Positions 17,545-26,206 of a DNA stretch of 64,000 bases are shown here, in pieces. The position numbers were made by a program, and so were the translations under genes. The stretch covers positions 1 to 64,000 of the forward strand of contig CALATA010000001.1 in assembly GCA_937888905.1 (NCBI GenBank), given 5' to 3'. The notes beneath the pieces are model-generated. The model saw only the letters and a program-made list of their open reading frames with translations. It was not told the origin of the DNA and did not search any database. Within the stretch, counting starts at the first letter, position 1; each line of letters starts with the position of its first letter. Source of the stretch: Terrimonas sp937888905 (GTDB lineage Bacteria; Bacteroidota; Bacteroidia; Chitinophagales; Chitinophagaceae).

Positions 17545-17571
17545 CAAATGTAAGGAAGTTTTTCTGCCAAA
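17545..17571 (-). promoter_or_regulatory. promoter of the DUF4290 gene
   Basis: Minus-strand TACATTTG at 17545-17552 with TTTG at 17568-17571. The 15-base gap is shorter than ideal. The start codon lies 20 bases downstream of the -7 box. Confidence 0.5.
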
Positions 17572-17679
17572 TGAATACCGGGAAGGGGTTCCGGTCCTGG
17601 GGCAGACTTGAGGGCATAAAAGAAGGGGCCCCGAACCAAGGCCCCTTTTACAAGCCACCATCCTCTTCCACCTAAGAGG

Positions 17680-18876
17680 TCATTTAATTAAAAGTTGTTG
17701 AACACCGGACTGCAGGCTGTTTACATCTGTCACTTTAATCCAATACACACCTTTCGCCTGTAAAGAACCGAGCTGCACTCTATCCAAATTCTCTGCCAAA
17801 ATCTCCTTTGCAACCAGTGTTTGCCCGAGGGCATTAAGGATCGTTATTTTATAACGTCCGCTGACAAAGTTAGCAAATTTAATACCAACAATACCATCTG
17901 AAGGGTTCGGAAATAAACTAAATTTTGGAAATCCCGAACTTTCCAGATTTATGTACCGCATTTCGCTGAACCGCACGTAACCATTGGCGTATACCTGGCG
18001 GATCCGGAAATAATGCGTACCGGTACGGCTGGCTGTATAGGTTAATTTATAATTACCTGATCCTGCATTGTTTTTCTGAACCGAACCGATTGAAACAAAG
18101 CTCCGTCCGTCCAGACTCACCTCTCCCTGGTAATAATAATCAGAATTAGCCTCGTCAAAGCCGTTCCAGTTAAGATCTACTTTTGAGCCTGTAATTTTCG
18201 TCAAAAAGAAATTACGCAGGTTCATCGGCAGTACCGAAGCCGGGCAGGTACAATACTCAAACCGCAGACGAACAAACCCGGAAGTAGAAATACCAATGGA
18301 CGCATTCGCACTGCTCGTAATATTCACACCACCCGTAATCATATAATTATAAGATACGCTGTCATTAGGCGGACCATAAAACTCAGTCAGCGAGGACTGC
18401 GTTGTTACCGTATGACAAACCGTCGTCCCCAGGATCGTATCATTGATCACTTTTCCGAAGTCCGGACCGGAACCCTGGATGCCGTCCGAAGCAGAAAGCG
18501 AAAAATTGTAAGGCTTGCTGATCGTGCTGATCATGGCACCGCTCAAACCGGGCCCCGTAATAAAATCCGTACGTCCGTAAGTGGCGGCAAAATCATGTGG
18601 ATTGCTGATATCGGTATTTTCAAACGACAGGCTATCCACCACGCCACCCACCGTAATACAAAGCCGCATACAGGTGACCATACCATTCTCCGGATTGAAT
18701 TTCGGAAACTTCACCGTCATCGAGGTTACACCCGATGGAAATGAAATGGTCTGGTCAAACGCGGTTTGCCCGCTTGGATTACCATTCGGACATTGCGCCT
18801 GTGCAGACACACACAACACCATTATCGCCAGCGCGACAAAGGCTGTCTTTTTCAAGGGGTAGGACAGATATTTCAT
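17680..18876 (-). CDS. secreted protein with T9SS type A C-terminal sorting domain
   Basis: The 398-residue protein has a signal peptide (about 1-27, cleaving after CVSAQA). Residues 30-225 form a beta-rich domain resembling the 'choice-of-anchor E' type (FPKFNPENGMVTCMRLCITV). A fibronectin-like strand region (230-310, VDLNWNGFDEANSDYY) follows. The last 80 residues form a T9SS sorting domain (FSLFPNPSDGIVGIKF to GVYWIKVTD). It is therefore exported to the cell surface or medium by the type IX system and probably anchored there. Four Cys in the first domain may pair (CMRLC; CTC). No enzyme motif is visible; adhesion is a guess. A TACCTTTA promoter box lies at 18905-18912. Confidence 0.87.
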   Translation of the reverse strand: MKYLSYPLKKTAFVALAIMVLCVSAQAQCPNGNPSGQTAFDQTISFPSGVTSMTVKFPKFNPENGMVTCMRLCITVGGVVDSLSFENTDISNPHDFAATYGRTDFITGPGLSGAMISTISKPYNFSLSASDGIQGSGPDFGKVINDTILGTTVCHTVTTQSSLTEFYGPPNDSVSYNYMITGGVNITSSANASIGISTSGFVRLRFEYCTCPASVLPMNLRNFFLTKITGSKVDLNWNGFDEANSDYYYQGEVSLDGRSFVSIGSVQKNNAGSGNYKLTYTASRTGTHYFRIRQVYANGYVRFSEMRYINLESSGFPKFSLFPNPSDGIVGIKFANFVSGRYKITILNALGQTLVAKEILAENLDRVQLGSLQAKGVYWIKVTDVNSLQSGVQQLLIK

Positions 18877-18904
18877 AGGTACACATTGGATTTGGGAACA
18901 AGGC

Positions 18905-18912
18905 TAAAGGTA
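18905..18912 (-). promoter_or_regulatory. -7 promoter box for the T9SS cargo gene
   Basis: The minus strand reads TACCTTTA, one base off TAnnTTTG, about 29 bases before the start codon at 18876. The -33 element is not obvious. Confidence 0.45.
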
Positions 18913-19077
18913 ATATGATGTACCCTTCCCGGCAATTGTAGTATTGCTGTTTTTCTGTAGTAGTAATAAGTGTAGCAGTATCGGAAAAGCACCTGTTAAC
19001 TAACGACCTGCCTGTACGGATTTTAACGCGCCGGTATATTGTAACAATTCAGGACATCTACGGGGATACTATTCGCC

Positions 19078-19085
19078 TAACTTTG
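19078..19085 (+). promoter_or_regulatory. -7 promoter box for the glycosyltransferase gene
   Basis: TAACTTTG exactly fits the consensus and ends 9 bases before the ATG at 19095, so the leader should be only a few bases. It overlaps a possible in-frame TTG start, which makes that start unlikely. Confidence 0.6.
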
Positions 19086-19094
19086 CAAAAGTTT

Positions 19095-20177
19095 ATGGTA
19101 ATTGTAATCGACAACCGTTTTCCTTCAGCAAAACCCGGAGGTTTTGAACTGTACACAGAAATGTTGTTGTGCGAACTTGCGGCACAGCATCCGGCATACC
19201 ACTTTGTGGTATTAACGGCAGATGAAAATGCGGCGGGCAACACCGTGGAAAATATTGCACGAATTGTTACCGGCGTGTTTCCATCCGGACTGAAGCGCTG
19301 GTGGTGGCAGCGGGTTGGTTTGCCCAAATTGCTCCGTCAGCAGAAAGCATCATTATATATTACGTGCAACGAGTTGCCTCTGGAGAAAAACGAACTGCCG
19401 CAATTACTGCTGTCTTCAGGTCCGGGTTGGTTTGATGACGGAAAGAAATACCATCACCGCATAAACATTCCGGCCGATCGCTGGATGACAGTTACTGAAT
19501 TTGGCCGTACGCAGTGGCTGGAACAATCACGCTTTTTGAAGGGAGGAAAAATTGCCGGCATCGCCGTAAGGCCATTTTTTAAACCATTGGAATGGGAGGA
19601 AAAAAGCCTGGTGAAAGAACAATACACACAAGGCACAGAGTATTTTCTTTGTACCGGTGCCTTTCTGCCACGGAAAAATCTGATTAACCTGCTGAAAGCT
19701 TTTTCGCTTTTTAAAAAAAGACAACAGAGTAACCTGAAACTGGTGATCGCCGGCGAGGCGGAAGAAAAGTATACGGCTTTTGAAAAAGCACTCGGTACAT
19801 ATAAATACCGTTCGGATGTAGTGTTGACGGGCTATCTCAACGGGCCGGAGTTGGCGCGGGTAACCGCAGCAGCCTATGCTGTGGTATATCCGTCGCTGTA
19901 CGAAGAAGTAGCAACACCCGTGGCGGAAGCGCTGCAGGCCGGCGTGCCGGTAGTGGCGGCAACGGGCACGGCAGCAACAGAAATTGCGGGAGAGGCGGCG
20001 CTTCATGCTGATCCCGAAACGCCCGCCTCTATTGCCGATCAGTTGATGCGCCTGTATAAAGATGAACGCCTGCGCACGCAGATGATCAGGGCGGGACTGG
20101 AGAAAGCCGCGGGCTTCAGCATTGCCGAAGCGGCCCGCCGGCTGGCGGCGATGATTGAGGCGTTACCCCGAAATTAG
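19095..20177 (+). CDS. glycosyltransferase, family 4-like (GT-B fold)
   Basis: From the ATG at 19095 the protein is 360 residues. It has the GT-B layout of the Glycos_transf_1 group: an N-terminal half with NRFPSAKPGGFELYTEMLL, and a C-terminal nucleotide-sugar half with TGAFLPRKNLINLLKAF, VLTGYL and the E-x7-E region EEVATPVAEALQAGVPVVA. Such enzymes transfer a sugar from a nucleotide donor to a lipid, polysaccharide or protein acceptor in the cytosol or at the membrane. Acceptor and sugar are unknown. It is divergent from the T9SS cargo gene and is followed closely by gldC, which has its own promoter. Confidence 0.88.
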   Translation: MVIVIDNRFPSAKPGGFELYTEMLLCELAAQHPAYHFVVLTADENAAGNTVENIARIVTGVFPSGLKRWWWQRVGLPKLLRQQKASLYITCNELPLEKNELPQLLLSSGPGWFDDGKKYHHRINIPADRWMTVTEFGRTQWLEQSRFLKGGKIAGIAVRPFFKPLEWEEKSLVKEQYTQGTEYFLCTGAFLPRKNLINLLKAFSLFKKRQQSNLKLVIAGEAEEKYTAFEKALGTYKYRSDVVLTGYLNGPELARVTAAAYAVVYPSLYEEVATPVAEALQAGVPVVAATGTAATEIAGEAALHADPETPASIADQLMRLYKDERLRTQMIRAGLEKAAGFSIAEAARRLAAMIEALPRN

Positions 20178-20187
20178 CCTACCTTTG
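20155..20187 (+). promoter_or_regulatory. promoter of gldC
   Basis: TTG (20155-20157) and TACCTTTG (20180-20187) are 22 bases apart; the -33 part lies inside the glycosyltransferase gene end. The gldC ATG is at 20211. Confidence 0.65.
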
Positions 20188-20210
20188 CCGGTCAATATAA
20201 TAAAGCAGAA

Positions 20211-20558
20211 ATGAAGCAGTCTTCTATCTCCATCGAAGTACATACCGACGAAAACCGCGTACCCGACGCGATCTATTGGAATGCGACCGATACCACACAG
20301 CCCGATACCCAACAGGCCAAAGCCATGATGCTGGCATTCTGGGATGGTGCCGAAAAAGCGGCGCTGCGCATCGATCTGTGGACAAAAGCCATGATGGTGG
20401 ACGAAATGGCCGACTTTTTTTACCAGACCATGATGACAATGGCCGATACCTATGGTCGCGCTACCAATCACCAGGACATGGTACAAGACATGAAAAATTT
20501 TGCCCGCGACTTTTACCAGAAATTCCGCGACAAGCAAATGAAGGAAAGCAAAGCCTGA
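20211..20558 (+). CDS. gldC: gliding motility protein GldC
   Basis: The 115-residue protein matches GldC along its length: the N-terminal strand SISIEVHTDENRVPDAIYW, then a central helix with WTKAMMVDEMADFFYQTM and the C-terminal helix DMVQDMKNFARDFYQKF. In Flavobacterium GldC is a small cytosolic or peripheral protein that improves gliding but is not essential. Its exact role is not settled. It is not next to gldB here; yqeY and cvpA follow. Its presence supports a Bacteroidota genome with gliding/T9SS parts. Confidence 0.88.
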   Translation: MKQSSISIEVHTDENRVPDAIYWNATDTTQPDTQQAKAMMLAFWDGAEKAALRIDLWTKAMMVDEMADFFYQTMMTMADTYGRATNHQDMVQDMKNFARDFYQKFRDKQMKESKA

Positions 20559-20589
20559 TAACTCTCTCTTTTCCCTAAAAAATAAGACT

Positions 20590-21045
20590 ATGAGCCTGGA
20601 ACAGCAAATCATGGTGGAACTCAAAGCTGCCATGCTGGCGAAAAACGAAGTGGCGTTGCGCAGCCTCCGTGCCATCAAAGCCGCGATCCTGCTGGCCAAA
20701 ACGGCCGAAGGCGCCAAAGGAGAATTGACAGCCGACGATGAAATCAAACTGTTGCAAAAACAGGTAAAACAACGCCGCGACTCACTGGAGATCTTCCAGC
20801 AGCAGAACCGTCCGGATCTCGCGGAGATCGAGCAACAGGAAATTGCGGTGATCGAAAAATTTCTGCCGGCACAATTATCTGCCGAAGAATTACGTGCCCG
20901 TATTGCTGCGATCATTGCGGAAACCGGAGCGGCCTCACCTGCCGATCTTGGCAAAGTGATGGGCGCCGCTACCAAACAGCTCTCCGGCCAGGCCGACGGT
21001 AAGGCAATATCTGCTATCGCAAAAGAGTTATTGACCCGTCCATAA
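20590..21045 (+). CDS. yqeY: GatB/YqeY domain protein
   Basis: The 151-residue protein is the stand-alone YqeY form: an N-terminal helical part (MSLEQQIMVELKAAMLAKN, RSLRAIKAAIL) and a C-terminal tRNA-binding-like part (IAVIEKFLPAQLSAEELRA; GKVMGAATKQLSGQADGKAI). It resembles the tail domain of GatB in the amidotransferase that makes Gln-tRNA/Asn-tRNA, and a role in tRNA-dependent amidation is often suggested but not proven. It is cytosolic, 31 bases after gldC and 16 before cvpA, so likely in one transcript. Confidence 0.92.
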   Translation: MSLEQQIMVELKAAMLAKNEVALRSLRAIKAAILLAKTAEGAKGELTADDEIKLLQKQVKQRRDSLEIFQQQNRPDLAEIEQQEIAVIEKFLPAQLSAEELRARIAAIIAETGAASPADLGKVMGAATKQLSGQADGKAISAIAKELLTRP

Positions 21046-21061
21046 GCCGGATCAACCACGC

Positions 21062-21580
21062 ATGCTGATAGACATTATCCTGCTCATATTGCTGACAGGC
21101 GCCGTTATCCGCGGTCTCCGCCAGGGATTGCTGGTCGGCGTATTTTCTTTTATTGCCCTGATCGTGGGTCTGGCAGCGGCAGTGAAACTTTCGGCGGTGG
21201 TGGCGCGTCATGCCGGTGAGGTTGTGACAGTGTCGGAGCGATGGCTGCCCGTATTATCCTTTTTAGTGGTGTTTATTGTGGTGGTGCTGGCCGTGCGCTG
21301 GGGTGCCCGTTTGCTGCAAACGGCAGTGGAAGGAGTGGCGCTGGGCTGGGTCAACAAGCTGGGCGGCGTGTTATTCTTTGCCGCTATTTATGTTCTTGTC
21401 TTCAGTATTCTTTTGTTCTACGCGGAGCAGTTGCATATACTGCAGCCCGCTGCAATGGAAAAGTCCGTGAGTTATCCTTTTCTCCGGGCATTCGGCCCCG
21501 GCGCTATCGAAATAGTCGGCGCGCTTATTCCCTTCTTCCGGGATATGTTTATTCAGTTGCAGGCATTTTTTGAGAGATAG
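21062..21580 (+). CDS. CvpA family inner-membrane protein
   Basis: The 172-residue protein has four membrane spans and the family pattern: DIILLILLTGAVIRGLRQGL at the N-terminus, then FSFIALIVGLAAAVKLS, and the loop with GWVNKLGGVLFFAAIYVL. CvpA proteins are needed for colicin V production or for envelope stress tolerance in E. coli, with the biochemical role unclear. It is the third gene of the gldC-yqeY-cvpA run. Right after its stop codon lies the TGTGTAAATGTG element. Confidence 0.88.
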   Translation: MLIDIILLILLTGAVIRGLRQGLLVGVFSFIALIVGLAAAVKLSAVVARHAGEVVTVSERWLPVLSFLVVFIVVVLAVRWGARLLQTAVEGVALGWVNKLGGVLFFAAIYVLVFSILLFYAEQLHILQPAAMEKSVSYPFLRAFGPGAIEIVGALIPFFRDMFIQLQAFFER

Positions 21581-21587
21581 CATGCAA

Positions 21588-21630
21588 TGTGTAAATGTGC
21601 CCACCTGCGGCGGGACCATGTGTAAATGTG
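21588..21630. repeat. TGTGTAAATGTG direct repeats around a hairpin
   Basis: TGTGTAAATGTG is at 21588-21599 and again at 21619-21630, enclosing CCCACC-TGC-GGCGGG. This is the reverse complement arrangement of 6561-6605. At 21660-21691 related words (CACATTTTCATATTTCCACA, then TTTTCACATT) follow in the opposite orientation. Confidence 0.7.
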
Positions 21631-21707
21631 ATAAATGTAACATCCCTGCCTTTCAATTTTCACATTTTCATATTTCCACATTTTCACATTTCTTGCTTAC
21701 TTTCGTA

Positions 21708-21730
21708 TAGTCTACCATTGCGATAGACTA
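21708..21730. promoter_or_regulatory. 7-bp dyad upstream of the desaturase gene
   Basis: TAGTCTA (21708-21714) and TAGACTA (21724-21730) are perfect inverted repeats with a 9-base spacer. A promoter-like TACTTTCG overlaps just to the left (about 21698-21705). The position, 70-90 bases before the start codon, suits an operator for a dimeric regulator; the regulator is unknown. Confidence 0.45.
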
Positions 21731-21798
21731 AGCTGTTCATGCCATGTCAGGGCCTGTTGAAAAACAGGTTCAGTTATTCTTTTACCCAATTGTATTCG

Positions 21799-23016
21799 AT
21801 GAAACTGAATTATCTGGCATTAGCGGTTCCGTTTTTCCTGTTCTTTATCGGCTGGGAATACCTCTACGCAAAACGGAAAGGGAAAAACTTTTATCAGTAT
21901 GCAGAATCTGTGGCCAATCTCAATACGGGGATTGCCGAACGGTTGCTGGATACATTTACCACGGGATTGTTTTTCTTCTTCTTCCAGTATATCTATGAGC
22001 ATTGGGCCATCTTTCACATCAGGCCCACCGTACTTACCTGGTGCTTACTGTTCCTGGCTACCGATCTTGTTTGGTACTGGTATCACCGGCTTGCACATGA
22101 GATCAACAGTTTCTGGGCGGTGCATGTGGTGCATCACCAGAGTGAGGATTTTAACTATACGGTATCGGCAAGGATCACCGTGTTTCAGGCGGTGGTAAGA
22201 AGTATGTTCTGGTCGGTATTGCCACTGATCGGTTTTTCGCCGGTGATGGTTACTTCGTTGCTGCTGGTGCATGGACTATATCCATTTTTCATTCATACGC
22301 GTGCGCTGGGCAGGTGGGGCATTTTCGAAAAAGTATTGGTGACGCCTACGCATCATTCCCTGCATCACGCATCCAACCCGGAATATTTAGATAAAAACTA
22401 TGGTGATGTGCTGATCATCTGGGATAAATTATTCGGCACGTTTGTAAAAGAAAAGCCGGGCGTGGAAATTTCCTACGGCCTCACTTCGCCGCTGAAGAGT
22501 CATAGTTTTTTGTGGCAGCATTTTCATTTTGTGCTGGAGATGTACATGAATTTCCGCAGGGCCAAAGGGTTTAAAGCGCGCTGGAAGGTATTGTTTGGAA
22601 AGCCGGATGATCTCGATCCGCGTTTTCGTGAGGTACTGGAGCGGCGTTTATTGCACAACAGGCAAGCGCCGGAGCCGCCTACGCCCGCCATCCGGCAATA
22701 TGTAACGGCGCAGACAGCGATTTCTCTCGTATTATTATTTATTTTATTGTTATTTGAACATTATCTTACCGTCTGGCAGCTCTTTTTGTTTTCAGCATTT
22801 TTGATTGTAAGCCTGATCAACAGTGGAGCGATACTGGATCAGCGTCGCTGGATTTTTTACCTGGAATTTACCAGGGCAATTCTGATACTGCTGGGTCTTG
22901 CAGCATTTTACCCCAATGGATATACGTATACGGCTATCCTGCTGGCAGGCGGCATATTGCTTTGGTATTTCCGGCCGATACAGCGATATTATCTGGGCTT
23001 ATTATATTATCGCTAA
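21799..23016 (+). CDS. sterol desaturase / fatty acid hydroxylase family membrane enzyme
   Basis: I start at the ATG at 21799 (MKLNYLALAVPFF), giving 405 residues; a frame 20 codons longer exists but begins with a non-membrane stretch. It has the di-iron histidine boxes H96-RLA-H100, H109-VV-HH113 and HH186-SL-HH190, plus H158 and H166, followed by NYGDVLIIWDKLFGTF. The C-terminal 120 residues add further membrane spans. The family hydroxylates or desaturates lipids using two irons and oxygen. The long form with extra spans resembles alkylglycerol monooxygenase-like members, but the substrate here is unknown. Confidence 0.85.
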   Translation: MKLNYLALAVPFFLFFIGWEYLYAKRKGKNFYQYAESVANLNTGIAERLLDTFTTGLFFFFFQYIYEHWAIFHIRPTVLTWCLLFLATDLVWYWYHRLAHEINSFWAVHVVHHQSEDFNYTVSARITVFQAVVRSMFWSVLPLIGFSPVMVTSLLLVHGLYPFFIHTRALGRWGIFEKVLVTPTHHSLHHASNPEYLDKNYGDVLIIWDKLFGTFVKEKPGVEISYGLTSPLKSHSFLWQHFHFVLEMYMNFRRAKGFKARWKVLFGKPDDLDPRFREVLERRLLHNRQAPEPPTPAIRQYVTAQTAISLVLLFILLLFEHYLTVWQLFLFSAFLIVSLINSGAILDQRRWIFYLEFTRAILILLGLAAFYPNGYTYTAILLAGGILLWYFRPIQRYYLGLLYYR

Positions 23017-23164
23017 AAAACACATGGATTCCGGAGAAAATCCGGCATTCAAATTGGATTTCAATCTTTTAAATTTGCCGGAAACGATAGATTGTTTAAA
23101 TTGAAACTGGGGTTTCCCCTAAAACATTTACTTTAGCAAAAATTAATGTGGCTTAGAGATACTA

Positions 23165-23944
23165 ATGAAGTACGAAATTAAACAGCAGGATAAGTTCAGG
23201 TACATTGAAGAAGGCGAAGGAGAGCCGCTGGTGCTGCTTCATGGCCTGTTTGGAGCATTGAGTAATTTCGAACCACTTATTGAATATTTCAAACAATACA
23301 ATAAGGTGGTGGTGCCGATGCTGCCGTTGCTGGAGATGGACATCCTGCATACGAGCGTGGGCGGACTTGCCAAATTTGTCAATAAATTCATCGAAACCCG
23401 CGGTTATACCGGTGTGCATCTGCTGGGCAACTCGCTCGGCGGCCATGTGGGGCTGGTGTATGTAATAAAGAACAATCCTTCGCAGATCAAATCGATCATT
23501 CTTACCGGAAGCTCTGGTTTGTTCGAGAACGGCATGGGTGATTCTTATCCCAAGCGCGGTGATTATGAATATATCCGTAAAAAAACGGAATATACCTTCT
23601 ATGATCCTACCATGGCTACCAAAGAACTGGTAGACGAAGTGTTTGAGATCACCAATAACCGCCTGAAGGTGATTAAAATTATTGCCCTGGCGAAGAGCGC
23701 CATCCGCAATAACCTCGGCGAAGAACTGAGCCAGATCAAGCAACCGACGCTGCTGATCTGGGGAAATAATGATAATATAACGCCTCCTTTCGTAGCGAAG
23801 GAGTTCAATAAGCTCATCCCTAACAGTGAACTGCATTTCATCGATAAATGCGGCCATGCCCCAATGATGGAAGTACCTGCTGAATTCAATGCGATACTTC
23901 ATAAATTTTTGAAAAAACTGAACGAGCCTGCAACAGTTGCCTGA
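23165..23944 (+). CDS. alpha/beta hydrolase
   Basis: The 259-residue protein shows the alpha/beta hydrolase fold with an oxyanion HG in LLHGLFG (24-30), the nucleophile elbow GNSLGG with S90, acid D203 (NNDNITPP) and H231 in the CGHAPMMEVP motif. The full Ser-Asp-His triad makes it a probable esterase or similar hydrolase; the substrate is not predictable. There is no signal peptide, so it is cytosolic. It is 35 bases ahead of the CBS-domain gene and begins a long rightward run that continues through nadK and uppS to bamA. Upstream, 23122-23140 contains TTTACTTTAG, a weak promoter candidate. Confidence 0.9.
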   Translation: MKYEIKQQDKFRYIEEGEGEPLVLLHGLFGALSNFEPLIEYFKQYNKVVVPMLPLLEMDILHTSVGGLAKFVNKFIETRGYTGVHLLGNSLGGHVGLVYVIKNNPSQIKSIILTGSSGLFENGMGDSYPKRGDYEYIRKKTEYTFYDPTMATKELVDEVFEITNNRLKVIKIIALAKSAIRNNLGEELSQIKQPTLLIWGNNDNITPPFVAKEFNKLIPNSELHFIDKCGHAPMMEVPAEFNAILHKFLKKLNEPATVA

Positions 23945-23979
23945 ACGTTGCGGTCTTAGGTTCAAATAAAGCCGCTACC

Positions 23980-24642
23980 ATGTTAACAGGTGATCTCCCT
24001 TTTCAGGCCCTGCCGTCCCTTCATCTGACAGATAAGGTATACCAGGCCCTTCAACTCATGAATGATAACCAGGTGACACACCTCCCGGTAGTAGAGGGAG
24101 AACGTTATGCCGGTATCATTAGTGAAGATGACCTGTTGCGCGCCGACGATGAAAACGAACCGCTTGAAACACTTCGCCAATTCTTCGGAAATATCTCTGT
24201 AAAAAATGATGAATTTTTTCTACGCGCGATCAGCGTAGCGGGCGACAATAACCTCAGCGTGGTGCCCGTAACCGATGCCGAAGAAAATCTTCTCGGTGTG
24301 GTTACTGCCGGCGATCTGCTTAAATATGCCTCCCAATTTCTCAGCCTTCATGAACCCGGCGGCCTGATTGTAGTGGAAATGGAAAGCAATCAATACGCCT
24401 TCAGTGAGATCAGCAAACTGGTGGAAACCAACGATGCACAGATCACACAACTGAATACCACCAATAACCCGGAGACGGGCATGATGTTGGTAACTCTTCG
24501 GATCAACAAAGCAGAGGTTTCTGATATTATAGCCACCTTTCAGCGATATGAGTACAACGTTAAGTACTATTTTGGCGAAGAATTATACGCCAACGAGCTG
24601 CGAAGTAACTACGACAACCTGATGAATTATCTGAGGATATGA
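23980..24642 (+). CDS. CBS domain-pair protein
   Basis: The 220-residue protein has two CBS motifs (about 8-65 with LTDKVYQALQLMNDNQVTHLPV, and about 70-130 with FFLRAISVAGDNNLSVVPVTD and LLGVVTAGDLL). These are followed by an ACT-like C-terminal domain (GGLIVVEMESNQYAFSEISK). CBS pairs bind adenosine nucleotides and act as energy sensors. In Bacteroidota this gene often stands just before nadK and the uppS-bamA genes, as here, but its partner enzyme is not known. The last gene part overlaps no other gene; the next start is 72 bases on. Confidence 0.85.
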   Translation: MLTGDLPFQALPSLHLTDKVYQALQLMNDNQVTHLPVVEGERYAGIISEDDLLRADDENEPLETLRQFFGNISVKNDEFFLRAISVAGDNNLSVVPVTDAEENLLGVVTAGDLLKYASQFLSLHEPGGLIVVEMESNQYAFSEISKLVETNDAQITQLNTTNNPETGMMLVTLRINKAEVSDIIATFQRYEYNVKYYFGEELYANELRSNYDNLMNYLRI

Positions 24643-24714
24643 CTGGTTTTTCCTGCTGCCTTGGTTGACAGGGATATTTTTCCCTTAATTTAGAAGCCCG
24701 CGTTCCGGAGTGAT

Positions 24715-26199
24715 GTGATGCTACAGGAAAAGAAATACATGGTTTGGTTACTTGCAGCCGTGCTTACCACCGTAATTACGGTGCTGCCTGCCCGCGCGCA
24801 GACCTTACCCGAACCGGCCATCGACTCTGTAAAGCTGACTGACATCGCCGCACCGCCCACACCAATGTCCTCCCCCGACGACAGCCTTTTTCATATCAAA
24901 CGCATATTCGTTACCGGCAACAGAAAAACAAAAGAACCCGTCATCCTGCGGGAACTTCCGTTCCGTGTCGGCGACAACTATCGCCTGCAGGACCTGGTGC
25001 AAAATTTTGAGAAAGCCCGCAAACAACTCATGAACACCACACTCTTTCACGAAGTAGTGGTTGCCCTCAAGAGTTTCAATGGATACGATGTGGAGGTGCT
25101 GGTACAAGTAAAAGAACGCTGGTACATTTTTCCGCTTCCTTATTTCAAACCTGTTGACCGCAACCTCAACCAATGGCTGGTGGAACAAAAAGCCAGTCTC
25201 TCCCGTGTCAATTATGGCGTGAAGTTGCTGTACAACAACGTTACAGGTTTCAACGATAAACTGCGTCTCTACGCCATTACCGGTTACACACAACAGTTTT
25301 CTCTTGGCTATGACCGCATGTACATCGACCGCGCCATGAAATGGGGCATGAACGTCAACGTGGCACTGGGCAAAAACAGGGAGATCAATTACAAAACGAT
25401 CGACGATAAGCAGGCCTTCCTCAAAGATGAGAATGATTATCTCCGCAACTTCTTCAATTCATCGCTCGAACTTACTTACCGCCGGGCCATCAAAACAAGG
25501 CACCGCTTCGGTATTGCCTATGTATCCGAGCGTGTGAGCGATTCAGTAGCCATCAGCAATCCTTCTTATTTCAAATTCGGACGTACACAGGTGCGCTACC
25601 CGGAAATATATTACGGCATGAACTACTTTGATGTGGATTACATTCCGTATCCCACCAAAGGCTATGTGGCCGATTTTACCGTAGGCAAGCGGGGGCTGAA
25701 CAATACCATGAACATGTGGTATATCAATGCCAAAGGCATGGGTAGCTGGCACACCGGTAAAAATTCATTCTTCAGCCTTGCGCTGGCCGGCAGTCTGAAA
25801 GCACCTTTCCGCCGCCAGCCTTATTTCAATAAAAGGATATTGGGATACGGAGACGTGTTCATGCAGGGCTATGAATATTATGTAGTGGACGGTGTGGCCG
25901 GAGGTTATGCCAAAGCCACTTTCGCCAAGAAGATCGTAAGCTTCAAGATCCGCATACCAGGCACCAGGAAGCTGGCGCCGCAACAGATACCAATCAATAT
26001 CTATGGCAAAACATTCGGTAATCTCGGTTATGTGTATGATCCTGAACCGGGCAATAACATACTCAGCAACCGCGTATTGGTGTCCGGAGGTTTTGGCATC
26101 GACGTCTTTACCATCTATGACTGGACGGTCAAGTTCGAGTGGTCATTCAACCAGTTAGGGCAAAACGGTCTATATTTACACCGTAAGACCATTTTTTAA
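24715..26199 (+). CDS. short POTRA-domain outer-membrane barrel protein (Omp85-like)
   Basis: The 494-residue protein has a signal peptide (to about residue 28, VLPARAQ) and one recognisable POTRA domain (about 57-130, IKRIFVTGNRKTKEPVILRE to VLVQVKERWYIFP). A beta-barrel domain of about 350 residues with alternating aromatic strands follows and ends in a terminal Phe (KTIF). It is much shorter than BamA or TamL and lacks the extra POTRA domains, so it is a distinct Omp85-like branch. An alternative start at residue 9 (24739) would be as good. It lies seven bases before nadK and only 3 kb before bamA; a helper role in outer-membrane assembly is inference. Confidence 0.8.
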   Translation: MMLQEKKYMVWLLAAVLTTVITVLPARAQTLPEPAIDSVKLTDIAAPPTPMSSPDDSLFHIKRIFVTGNRKTKEPVILRELPFRVGDNYRLQDLVQNFEKARKQLMNTTLFHEVVVALKSFNGYDVEVLVQVKERWYIFPLPYFKPVDRNLNQWLVEQKASLSRVNYGVKLLYNNVTGFNDKLRLYAITGYTQQFSLGYDRMYIDRAMKWGMNVNVALGKNREINYKTIDDKQAFLKDENDYLRNFFNSSLELTYRRAIKTRHRFGIAYVSERVSDSVAISNPSYFKFGRTQVRYPEIYYGMNYFDVDYIPYPTKGYVADFTVGKRGLNNTMNMWYINAKGMGSWHTGKNSFFSLALAGSLKAPFRRQPYFNKRILGYGDVFMQGYEYYVVDGVAGGYAKATFAKKIVSFKIRIPGTRKLAPQQIPINIYGKTFGNLGYVYDPEPGNNILSNRVLVSGGFGIDVFTIYDWTVKFEWSFNQLGQNGLYLHRKTIF

Positions 26200-26206
26200 C
26201 ACGCAC

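Noticed and set aside
20163..21059. 298-residue frame antisense to gldC-yqeY
   Set aside because: It covers two real genes in opposite frames and has no recognisable domain.
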